This document shows positions 29,368 to 36,877 of a DNA stretch of 64,000 nt, one piece after another. The notes beneath the pieces were generated by a model. It was not told the DNA's origin, searched no databases, and worked only from the letters and a program-made list of their open reading frames with translations. Location of the stretch: positions 1 through 64,000 of the IMG/VR virus record IMGVR_UViG_3300028581_000036; one strand, 5' to 3'. A program made the translations under genes and the position numbers. How positions within the stretch are numbered: position 1 is the stretch's first letter; every line of letters begins with the position of its first letter. The stretch comes from a virus.

Positions 29368-30093
29368 TTGACAAACAAGAATAAACCTAAATTAAATAAG
29401 GCTAAACCTAAACCTAAATCAAATAAGCCTGAAATAACAAAAGAAAATCTTTCTCGAGTTAGTCTTAAGCCCAGGCAACAGGAGTACAAAAATATAATCA
29501 TGTCAAACAAAATTACATTTTGCCATGGTCCTGCCGGTACTTCAAAAACATTTACAACAATCTTTTCAGCGCTTGAATTATTAGCCGAACAGAAGATTAG
29601 TCAAATCATTTTAACTAAACCCATACAGGAGTCAGGAGAAAAACTTGGCTTTTTACCAGGTGATGTAGAAGAGAAGATAAAGCCTTTCATGGAAAGTTAT
29701 GTAGATAATCTTACTCAAATCCTTGGACAAAATCTTACAAGCTGGTTATTAACAACAGGCATAATTAAATACGAACCACTTGCTTATATGAGAGGTAGAA
29801 CTTTCCACGACTGTATTATGATATTAGACGAAGCACAGAATGCTGACTTCAGACAATTAATGCTTTTTGTGTCCAGAATGGGTAAAGGCGGAAAAATGGT
29901 AGTTTCAGGTGACGTAAGTCAATATGATATTGAGAAAAATAAGGTTGCATTACCTAGTTTTGTAAAAATGCTTGAGGGTATTGATGGCATTGGGCACTTT
30001 GTTTTTGAGAAGACAGATATTATGCGCGATAAGATTATTATAGAAATTACCGACAGGTATGAAAAATGGAAATCAGAAAACCATAAGCTATAA
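29368..30093 (+). CDS. PhoH-like ATPase
   Basis: 241 aa with TTG start, the only suitable one. Basic N-terminal tail (KPKLNKAKPKPKSNKPE), Walker A GPAGTSKT (54-61; Ser replaces the usual Gly), IILTKPIQESGEKLGFLPGD (typical PhoH block) and Walker B ILDEAQN (about 153-159), VVSGDVSQ. PhoH is common in large phages and probably has RNA-related ATPase or helicase activity. Followed by a helicase gene, consistent with a nucleic-acid metabolism cluster. Confidence 0.92.
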   Translation: MTNKNKPKLNKAKPKPKSNKPEITKENLSRVSLKPRQQEYKNIIMSNKITFCHGPAGTSKTFTTIFSALELLAEQKISQIILTKPIQESGEKLGFLPGDVEEKIKPFMESYVDNLTQILGQNLTSWLLTTGIIKYEPLAYMRGRTFHDCIMILDEAQNADFRQLMLFVSRMGKGGKMVVSGDVSQYDIEKNKVALPSFVKMLEGIDGIGHFVFEKTDIMRDKIIIEITDRYEKWKSENHKL

Positions 30094-30137
30094 AAACTTT
30101 TATGCCTGTTTAGATATAATTCATATCTAAAAATGAT

Positions 30138-31550
30138 ATGGCTAAATTTACCGACGAACAACTCGCATTTATTAAACATACCGGTCCTGAATCCGTTATA
30201 TTAACTGCAACTGCAGGCTCAGGTAAAACAGCATCTGCAACAGGTAGACTACTATGGTTACTTGAACAGGGTGTTAAACCTGGCAAAATTATTTTCTTCA
30301 GTTTTACAAATGACGCAGTAGATGAATTAAGAAATCGTATTAAGGACGATAAAATTCATATAACGACGATTCACAGTTTCTGTCTTTCTGCTCTTGCAAA
30401 ATGTAAGAAATTCAAATCTATTGCCGACTTCCGCCATTTTATTAATTGGTATAAAAAGAAATCTAATCCTGGGCCAAAGGCCAGATTCGATGAAAAGCTG
30501 GCATATAAGCGTAGAGTAGAGAAGCTTGAAGACGATCCTGAATATTATGCATCACAAATCTCAAAGTACAAGATGCTGCAGTTAGATAACGTTAAGTCAA
30601 GGTTGCCGGATTATTACATCGACTATTGTAAGTTTCTAAAATCTACAAACAGCCGAGATTTTGTCGACATGTTAACTGAAACTCTTAAACTAACTGACAG
30701 TAATATGTGGGATGATAATTTCTTTAAGAAGTATGACTATGTATTTGTTGATGAATATCAGGACACTTCTGCACTTCAAATGAAGATATTACTTAAACTT
30801 AGAGCTCGTGTATATCATTTAATAGGCGACAGAAATCAAAGTATCTACGGTTTTTCAGGTTCTAATTGCTATATGATTGAAAAGCTTTTAAAGCAGGACA
30901 AACCTGTAGCTGAATATTCATTATCTAAAAATTTCAGGTCTGACCTTTCAATTGTCGAAAATTCAAATAAATATAGCTCACTGTTTGCAATTGCTGAAAG
31001 TAATAAACAGGGTAAAGTTGAATTGGGCTTGATAGATGAATACGATGTGATTAAAATGATAAAACAAGGTAATGATGTTGTGTTGCTTGCAAGAACCAAT
31101 CAGGTTATCAGGCAGTTAGAGGAAAAGTTCTTATTTAAAAAAATACCTATTAGATATTTGAATATTTTCTCCAAGGATGAAATAGAAATAATTAGAAAGC
31201 GTACAGGTGTTACACCTCAGCTTAATAGCAAACTGAAACGCATTCTACCTAATTTTGGTAAACCAAGTGAACTATTAACTTTTCTAGATGAAAATTCAAC
31301 CAGCGGAAGTTTTATAACAACCATTCACAAGAGCAAGGGTCGTGAATTTCCAAGATGTGTAGTAGTAAATTGCCTTTCTCCTGAAATCATTGAATATAAT
31401 TCACTGGATCTTGACAAGAAAGAATTGAAAGCAATCTCATTTGATCCAGCTGACATAGACGACGAAGAGGCAAAAAACGTGCACTATGTTGCAGTAACCA
31501 GACCCAAGAATGAACTTTATTTTATGATATACAATGAAAACCTTGACTAA
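30138..31550 (+). CDS. SF1A DNA helicase, UvrD/Rep type
   Basis: Walker A TATAGSGKT (23-31), motif Ia FFSFTNDAVDELRNRI, motif II VFVDEYQDTS (about 198-207), motif III LIGDRNQSIYGFSG, motif IV LSKNFRSD, motif V TIHKSKGREFPRCVVV and motif VI HYVAVTRPKNELY. A complete set. 470 aa is shorter than UvrD (about 720), lacking most of the 2B insertion, as in phage and small Rep-like helicases. A 3'-5' helicase acting in replication or repair. A leader of 44 bases separates it from phoH. Confidence 0.92.
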   Translation: MAKFTDEQLAFIKHTGPESVILTATAGSGKTASATGRLLWLLEQGVKPGKIIFFSFTNDAVDELRNRIKDDKIHITTIHSFCLSALAKCKKFKSIADFRHFINWYKKKSNPGPKARFDEKLAYKRRVEKLEDDPEYYASQISKYKMLQLDNVKSRLPDYYIDYCKFLKSTNSRDFVDMLTETLKLTDSNMWDDNFFKKYDYVFVDEYQDTSALQMKILLKLRARVYHLIGDRNQSIYGFSGSNCYMIEKLLKQDKPVAEYSLSKNFRSDLSIVENSNKYSSLFAIAESNKQGKVELGLIDEYDVIKMIKQGNDVVLLARTNQVIRQLEEKFLFKKIPIRYLNIFSKDEIEIIRKRTGVTPQLNSKLKRILPNFGKPSELLTFLDENSTSGSFITTIHKSKGREFPRCVVVNCLSPEIIEYNSLDLDKKELKAISFDPADIDDEEAKNVHYVAVTRPKNELYFMIYNENLD

Positions 31551-31622
31551 ATTAAAACCATATTTCAATGACTGTTATTAACGCATCTGAAAACTTAAAA
31601 ACAATAATAAATTTTATAAATA

Positions 31623-32267
31623 ATGAAAAAAGCAAATAAAAGCCCACTATCATTAATGCCTTTAAAATCTTTTTTTCGCGATTGCGTTGAAGTCGGCATT
31701 GATGAAGTGGGTCGATGACGTGGGTGCTTTTCAGGTCCCGTCGTCGCAGCTGCAGTTATATTACCAAAAGATTTTGAACACCCTCTGGTAAAAGATTCTA
31801 AAAAGCTTTCTGAAAAGCAAAGACTTGAGGCCTGTGAAATAATTAAAGCCAATGCACTTGCATATAGCATAGCATATAGTACAGTAGAGGAAATTGACAG
31901 TATAAATATTTTACAAGCCACTTTTCAGGCCATGTGGCGGGCACTTGATGGTTTGCAAATTAAACCTGAACACATCTTAGTCGACGGCGATAAATTTAAA
32001 AGCTATCGTGGTATACCTCATACATGTGTTGTAAAAGGTGATGCAACTTATTATTCAATTGCCGCTGCATCGATTTTAGCAAAAGTTGAACGCGATTGTT
32101 ATATGACTCGACTATCAAAGGAATATCCGCTGTATGGTTGGGATAAAAATAAAGGATATGGTACTCTTGAACACAGAAAGGCCTTGCTTGAACATGGCCC
32201 AGCACCCTATCACAGAAAGACTTTTATTAGCAATTATGTGCAAAATACACACTCACATCTTTTCTAA
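31623..32267 (+). pseudogene. rnhB: Ribonuclease HII interrupted by an in-frame TGA
   Basis: Reads as a full RNase HII apart from one TGA (31716-31718). Motif I is GIDEVGR-stop-RGCFSGPVVAAA; other family members have GR directly followed by GC. Removing 6 bases (for example TGACGT) restores the motif. The surrounding GATGAAGTGGGTC / GATGACGTGGGTG looks like an imperfect tandem duplication. The rest is intact: catalytic Asp in LVDGDKF, SIAAASILAKVERD and a normal C-terminus. TGA is a true stop elsewhere in the window. Either inactive, read through, or an assembly error; restart at ATG 31932 would lack the active site. Confidence 0.8.
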
Positions 32268-32288
32268 TTATAATAAAAATAAACTAAT

Positions 32289-32408
32289 ATGAAATACATT
32301 AAAACATTTGAGGGCTTTATAAATGAAGGCTACTTATTTGAAAATTACGACACTGTTTCTATTATAAAAGAAGGAATTAAAATTAACTATTCAAGGGTTA
32401 TAAATTAA
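32289..32408 (+). CDS. Short capsid-targeted peptide, 39 aa
   Basis: N-terminus MKYIKTFEGFINEG, predicted cut after INE (residue 13), which would leave a peptide of about 26 residues. Nearly identical to the starts at 8061, 9261 and 9779 although 22 kb away. Could be a real mini-protein or the remnant of a longer gene. Confidence 0.6.
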   Translation: MKYIKTFEGFINEGYLFENYDTVSIIKEGIKINYSRVIN

Positions 32409-32430
32409 AAATATTTAATTTCTAAAAAGC

Positions 32431-32472
32431 TGCAAATTATTTTTAGTTATCAAATATATTTGTTATTTTTAC
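32431..32472 (+). promoter_or_regulatory. Class II promoter 5 (leaderless)
   Basis: TGCAAATTATTTT (32431-32443), 20 bases, TATTTTTAC (32464-32472). ATG at 32476 is at the expected start of transcription. Confidence 0.65.
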
Positions 32473-32475
32473 ACT

Positions 32476-33039
32476 ATGAAATGTATTAAATGTAAAAATA
32501 GCATACCTGAGCGTAGAGCTAACCTTGGTTATAAAGAGTGCATCAACTGCAGCACTACAGAGTCATATAGTTGTATAGATGTTGTATATCATAAGACTGG
32601 CAATACCCTTGAAATAGTAGATAAAGAAACGGCAGCTCGTATTAATAAACTTGCACACCGAAGCGGATTTGGTGTCATGCGAGGTATTATTGGTTCAAAA
32701 TCAAGAGGTTCAGAATTTTCACTTTCTGTACCTAAATTTGAAGAACCCATAATTGAAACCCAAGAAAATTTTAATATAGTAGGAGAGTCTGCAACAAATA
32801 TACTTGATGAACAAGGTATTGAACATGCAATAAAGTATATAACAAGCGCCTATTCTTTAAGAACTATTAGTTTATCACAGATGAATAAGTTATACTCAAT
32901 ACTACATAAACTGAATTCAGACATTAAAAAACCTCCAGTTAAATTATCACACAATCCTTACGCCAGGTCTGAACCCAGGTTTGAAAAATCTGAAGTATCA
33001 GATGACGTAAATTGGGTATTTCGTAATTGGAAAAAATAG
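32476..33039 (+). CDS. Zinc-ribbon protein of unknown function, 187 aa
   Basis: Four Cys in two pairs (CIKCKN at 3-8, CINCSTTES at about 22-30) with RANLGYKEC between, a DksA-like or ribbon-type zinc site. It continues with IVDKETAARINKLAHRSGFG, which I recall from uncharacterised T4-like phage proteins. The C-terminal half is helical and basic. The gene would be leaderless. Confidence 0.7.
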   Translation: MKCIKCKNSIPERRANLGYKECINCSTTESYSCIDVVYHKTGNTLEIVDKETAARINKLAHRSGFGVMRGIIGSKSRGSEFSLSVPKFEEPIIETQENFNIVGESATNILDEQGIEHAIKYITSAYSLRTISLSQMNKLYSILHKLNSDIKKPPVKLSHNPYARSEPRFEKSEVSDDVNWVFRNWKK

Positions 33040-33045
33040 AAAGTC

Positions 33046-33087
33046 TGCAACATACTTTCATTATTAAAAAATATTTTGTAGATTTAC
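33046..33087 (+). promoter_or_regulatory. Class II promoter 6
   Basis: TGCAACATACTTT (33046-33058), 20 bases, TAGATTTAC (33079-33087). Followed 20 bases later by the DNA ligase ATG. Confidence 0.7.
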
Positions 33088-33107
33088 AATATAACAATTA
33101 CAATAAG

Positions 33108-34418
33108 ATGATACAAGAATTAAAGACACTCCAGCAAATTTCACAATGTGAAGGAAAAGGCTCACAGGATAAAATGCAGGCCATATTAAAAAGCAATTTA
33201 ACACCTGAAATGGAATTTATGCTAGATGTTGCATATAACCCATTTATTACAACTAAATTAAATAAGTTGACTGTGCCTGATTCAGGTGAAGGTGAACCTA
33301 CATTCGCTGAATTTAAAAAACTAATCGATATTTTAAGAAAGACAAAGGCTGCAAATAACGATCTGCGTAAAGATGCAGGTGAATTTATTGCAAAATTCCC
33401 GTCTGAATTACGTCAGACAATGTTGGATATAATTACCAAAAATTTGAATATAGGCATACAGGCCAAGTCTATCAATAAAGCAGCAGGACGTGAGTTGATA
33501 CCCAATCCCAGTTTAATGCTTTCTGAAGACGATGTCGAGCTAATTGAAACCTGGGATAAAATTTACTGCGAGCATAAATATGACGGTGTTCGTATTATTG
33601 CAATTTATAAAGGTGGTGAATTTCAATATTTTACCAGAAATTTCAATCAAATATCTACTGAATATATGAAGTATGTAGATAATGAATTGCATCGCATTAT
33701 TGACGCGCATCCGTCATTCGATTTTGAAGGCTGGTTCTTTGACGGAGAACTAACAGACCATGATCGCAAGTCAGTTTCAGGTAAATTGAACCGCATGCTT
33801 AAAGGCAAAGTTGACAGTGAAATTTCCAAAGAATTTATGTTTAATATATTTGACATAGAACATGAAAACGTCTTAAGAGCCGGAAAAGGTGTTGTAAAAT
33901 ATTTACAAAGACGAGAAATGTTAGAGCACTTTATAATCGATGGTGTTAAGCATATTTGCATTTCTGAACGTTGGGAATTTGATAATGTTTCTGAAATGAT
34001 GAAACGCTTCAATAGCATATTGAACGATGGTGGCGAAGGAGTAATTTGTAAAAACAACGGTGTCTATGAATGTAAGCGCAGCAGGAATTGGATTAAACTT
34101 AAAGAAGTTAATGACTGTGACCTTGTTGTAACAGGCTGGATCCCAGGCGAAGGTCGCAGAACAGGTTTTATAGGAGGCCTTGTATGTGAAGATAAAACCA
34201 GGACCTTACAAGTAGGCGTTGGTTCAGGTTTTAGTGATGGTGATTTACAAATGTTTAATGATATGATTGCATCAGGTGAGCTTATGGGCAAGATTATAAC
34301 AGTGCAATATAATATGCGTATTCAAGATAAGTATGGCAATCATAGTCTATTCTTGCCTAGATTTATTGACGTAAGAAGTGATAAAATGGTCGCTGACGAT
34401 ATAGAAAATATAAAATAA
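33108..34418 (+). CDS. ATP-dependent DNA ligase, T4 gp30-like
   Basis: Adenylation motif I EHKYDGVRI with catalytic Lys 157; motif III-like FFDGELTD, motif IV-like DGGEGVICKNN and motif V WIKLKEVNDCDLVVTGW, then the OB domain. 436 aa is close to the T4 enzyme (487). The start was set at 33108, just after the class II promoter; an earlier in-frame ATG lies inside the upstream gene. Seals nicks during phage DNA replication. Confidence 0.93.
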   Translation: MIQELKTLQQISQCEGKGSQDKMQAILKSNLTPEMEFMLDVAYNPFITTKLNKLTVPDSGEGEPTFAEFKKLIDILRKTKAANNDLRKDAGEFIAKFPSELRQTMLDIITKNLNIGIQAKSINKAAGRELIPNPSLMLSEDDVELIETWDKIYCEHKYDGVRIIAIYKGGEFQYFTRNFNQISTEYMKYVDNELHRIIDAHPSFDFEGWFFDGELTDHDRKSVSGKLNRMLKGKVDSEISKEFMFNIFDIEHENVLRAGKGVVKYLQRREMLEHFIIDGVKHICISERWEFDNVSEMMKRFNSILNDGGEGVICKNNGVYECKRSRNWIKLKEVNDCDLVVTGWIPGEGRRTGFIGGLVCEDKTRTLQVGVGSGFSDGDLQMFNDMIASGELMGKIITVQYNMRIQDKYGNHSLFLPRFIDVRSDKMVADDIENIK

Positions 34419-34419
34419 A

Positions 34420-34623
34420 ATGTTCGATCCCAAACACCTTTCTGAATTTATAAAACACGTAAAAGATATTCTCGAAAAACAAGATGTGTATACAGTTGCT
34501 TCTAAATTAAACGAGGCTGAACTTGTTGAATTATCAAAACATTTTACAATAAGTAAAACAGAAAATTTTTTACATTTACCCAAATATACTTTTACTAAAA
34601 ATGCCGGAATTAGCAGAGATTAA
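34420..34623 (+). CDS. Small protein of unknown function, 67 aa
   Basis: Helical, MFDPKHLSEFIKHVKDILEK then TVASKLNEAELVELSKHF; overlaps the glycosylase gene by 23 bases. Possibly a partner of its neighbours; no family recognised. Confidence 0.6.
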   Translation: MFDPKHLSEFIKHVKDILEKQDVYTVASKLNEAELVELSKHFTISKTENFLHLPKYTFTKNAGISRD

Positions 34624-35443
34624 AATAATGGCCGAGTATATTAATTCTACTTGTGCAAATGAAGACTTTACTAGCATTTCTGTATCATCTGAAGTTGTAA
34701 ATAGATTAGGTATTGTTCAACCAAGTGAATTGCAAGTATTTAGTATTACTGCTGAAGCCAGAGGCAAAGAACTAATACTGAATCTGTTGTCAGGTCAGAA
34801 TAAGTATCGCCTTTCATGTGCAATGGGTATGTCAGGGCATTGGACCATATCCGATCGTGACAATCCGCCTAAACATACTCATCTAAAATTCAATGCTATT
34901 AGTAAGCGATCTCTTTGTTTAGTTGATGCCAGGCGTTTTGCAAAATGGAAGTGGACTAAATCTTGGAATAATAAAAGAGGTCCTTGTCCATTGTCAGATT
35001 TTGACAATTTTAGAAATCATATAAACATAAACGCACATAAGCGCGCTTTTACTAAACCTATTTATGAGGTTTTAATGAATCAGTCATATTTCAATGGTAT
35101 AGGTAACTACTTAAGAGCTGAAATATTATATAGACTGGATATTAATCCATTTCAGTCGGCATGGAATGTAATTGTTAAACTAGATAAAGGTGAAGAGTTG
35201 CTTAGATTATGCCATGATGTATGCCAGGAAGCTTATCTTGTAGGCGGTGGCGAACTAAAAGATTGGCATAATCCTTTTAAAACCGGATACGGCAGAGGGC
35301 GTATAAATGAAAAAATGAATAAACTTGCAGACACGTCTTTCAGAGAATGGTTACAGTGTTATGGCAAAATGTTATCGATTGACGACAACAAAAGTCGCAG
35401 GTTTTGGTATAATGAGAAATGGGCCTATTACGCTAATATATAA
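34601..35443 (+). CDS. Fpg/Nei-family DNA glycosylase without zinc finger
   Basis: Starts MPELAE with the catalytic Pro2 and Glu3. MSGHW and VDARRFAKW fit the N-terminal domain; the H2TH region is NQSYFNGIGNYLRAEILYRL (about residues 162-181). The C-terminal finger region ending SRRFWYNEKW has only one Cys, so it is a zincless finger as in NEIL1-like enzymes. Removes oxidised bases and cuts the strand. With ligase next door it suggests a small base-excision repair set. Confidence 0.9.
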   Translation: MPELAEIKIMAEYINSTCANEDFTSISVSSEVVNRLGIVQPSELQVFSITAEARGKELILNLLSGQNKYRLSCAMGMSGHWTISDRDNPPKHTHLKFNAISKRSLCLVDARRFAKWKWTKSWNNKRGPCPLSDFDNFRNHININAHKRAFTKPIYEVLMNQSYFNGIGNYLRAEILYRLDINPFQSAWNVIVKLDKGEELLRLCHDVCQEAYLVGGGELKDWHNPFKTGYGRGRINEKMNKLADTSFREWLQCYGKMLSIDDNKSRRFWYNEKWAYYANI

Positions 35444-35446
35444 ATT

Positions 35447-35701
35447 ATGAAAAAATTTAGCAAACTGCTTGAAAAGCAAAAATCTGAAATTATCGAGTTC
35501 GATAAAAAGAACATAGAAAAACTACTTAAAGAACACGGTGAAATCGATGTTATAGTAAGAGGCGGTCAGCGATATTTTATTGCACCTCACATGCATAAAG
35601 ATGGTAAACTTGAAGAACAAGGAGCTGGTCTTTCTGTATTAAATAAAGATGGTGACAAGATACAAATTAATTTTTATGATATAGTAGGTGTTGAATTTTA
35701 A
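35447..35701 (+). CDS. Small protein of unknown function, 84 aa
   Basis: N-terminus MKKFSKLLEKQ contains LLE and could be a weak targeting sequence. Body: IDVIVRGGQRYFIAPHMHKD, beta-rich. Overlaps no gene, 3 bases after the glycosylase. Confidence 0.65.
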   Translation: MKKFSKLLEKQKSEIIEFDKKNIEKLLKEHGEIDVIVRGGQRYFIAPHMHKDGKLEEQGAGLSVLNKDGDKIQINFYDIVGVEF

Positions 35702-35711
35702 TACACAGCAA

Positions 35712-36128
35712 ATGCCTAGAATAAATATTAACTCAGTATACATGAATGTTGCGGTTGAAATAGCCGAATTATCTTATGCACAAAGAAAAAAAGTAGGATG
35801 TGTCATAGTAAAAGATGCTTCTATTATTAGCATGGGATATAATGGAACACCCGCTGGGTTTGATAATAAATGCGAGACAATTGAAAATGGTGAATTGGTT
35901 ACCAGGCCCGAAGTCTTGCATGCTGAATCAAATGCCATAGCAAAGGTTGCCAAGTCACCTAACTGTTCAGATGACGCAGATCTTTATGTTACACTTTCCC
36001 CATGTTTTGAATGTTCTAAATTAATCATACAGTCAGGTATAAAAAGAGTTTTTTACAGAGAACTATATAGAATAAATGACGGTATCAAACTTTTAGAAAA
36101 AGCTGGCATACAATGCATGCAATGCTAA
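35712..36128 (+). CDS. Deoxycytidylate (dCMP) deaminase family protein
   Basis: Zinc site HAESNA (70-75) and PCFEC (97-101), with GYNGTPAGFDN (42-52) typical of phage dCMP deaminases. 138 aa, normal for short phage forms. It would convert dCMP to dUMP and feed dTTP synthesis. The start at 35712 was preferred to the in-frame 35688, which overlaps the previous gene. Confidence 0.92.
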   Translation: MPRININSVYMNVAVEIAELSYAQRKKVGCVIVKDASIISMGYNGTPAGFDNKCETIENGELVTRPEVLHAESNAIAKVAKSPNCSDDADLYVTLSPCFECSKLIIQSGIKRVFYRELYRINDGIKLLEKAGIQCMQC

Positions 36129-36155
36129 ATATATAGTAAAAACGACTATATATTA

Positions 36156-36872
36156 ATGATAATTGAGTCAACCAGTCTTAAGACGGTAATTGATCTTTTA
36201 GAATCACTTAGAAAAAATTCACTTAGTGCAACTAGCATACGTCTCAGTTACACTAATTATGGTGGGTTAAAAAAATACGTGACGTTTAATAGTCTTGATG
36301 AACTCAAGGCTCTTTATACCAAAGACTATAATACTTTAGTCAACTCCAGAAGAAGTCCATTTACCGAAGATCCTGCACTAGCTGCAAGCAATGACTTTAT
36401 CACAACAGTAGGTGATTTAATACTCATTAGTAACATTGCTGAAAATGAATTTAATTTTTTCAAAGAGACATTTTGTACAGTAGGAAGTCTTGTTACTCTT
36501 GAAAGTTTTAATTTACAAAGCTACCTAAAAGAATATAATTTCTCTTTTATAGTTAAGGACGTTACAAGCAATATTAAGATATTAGAAAATTCTAAATTTG
36601 ACCTGAGAAGGCAAAGTGAAATTAAAACAGTTCTTGATAGATTTAAGAGTAGCGTTACTGACTACATAAAAATATACAATGAAATTTATATAAAACTTAA
36701 ATATCTTTTTATACAAGGTAGTAATGTTGATATATGCTATGCAGAGATAGGATATTTTAAATTTACATTTGAATTATATAAACTATTCTTTTTTATAAAT
36801 AAAAGAGGTTTAAATGCCGGAATCACAAATGATGTATTTAACAAAACGTATCTAAGAACACAAAATAATTAA
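36156..36872 (+). CDS. Protein of unknown function, 238 aa, first of the structural region
   Basis: Helical, Phe/Asn-rich (FNFFKETFCTVGSLVTLESF). No family recognised. 5 bases before the fibre gene, so a fibre-associated or assembly role is possible (inference from position). Confidence 0.7.
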   Translation: MIIESTSLKTVIDLLESLRKNSLSATSIRLSYTNYGGLKKYVTFNSLDELKALYTKDYNTLVNSRRSPFTEDPALAASNDFITTVGDLILISNIAENEFNFFKETFCTVGSLVTLESFNLQSYLKEYNFSFIVKDVTSNIKILENSKFDLRRQSEIKTVLDRFKSSVTDYIKIYNEIYIKLKYLFIQGSNVDICYAEIGYFKFTFELYKLFFFINKRGLNAGITNDVFNKTYLRTQNN

Positions 36873-36877
36873 TTACA

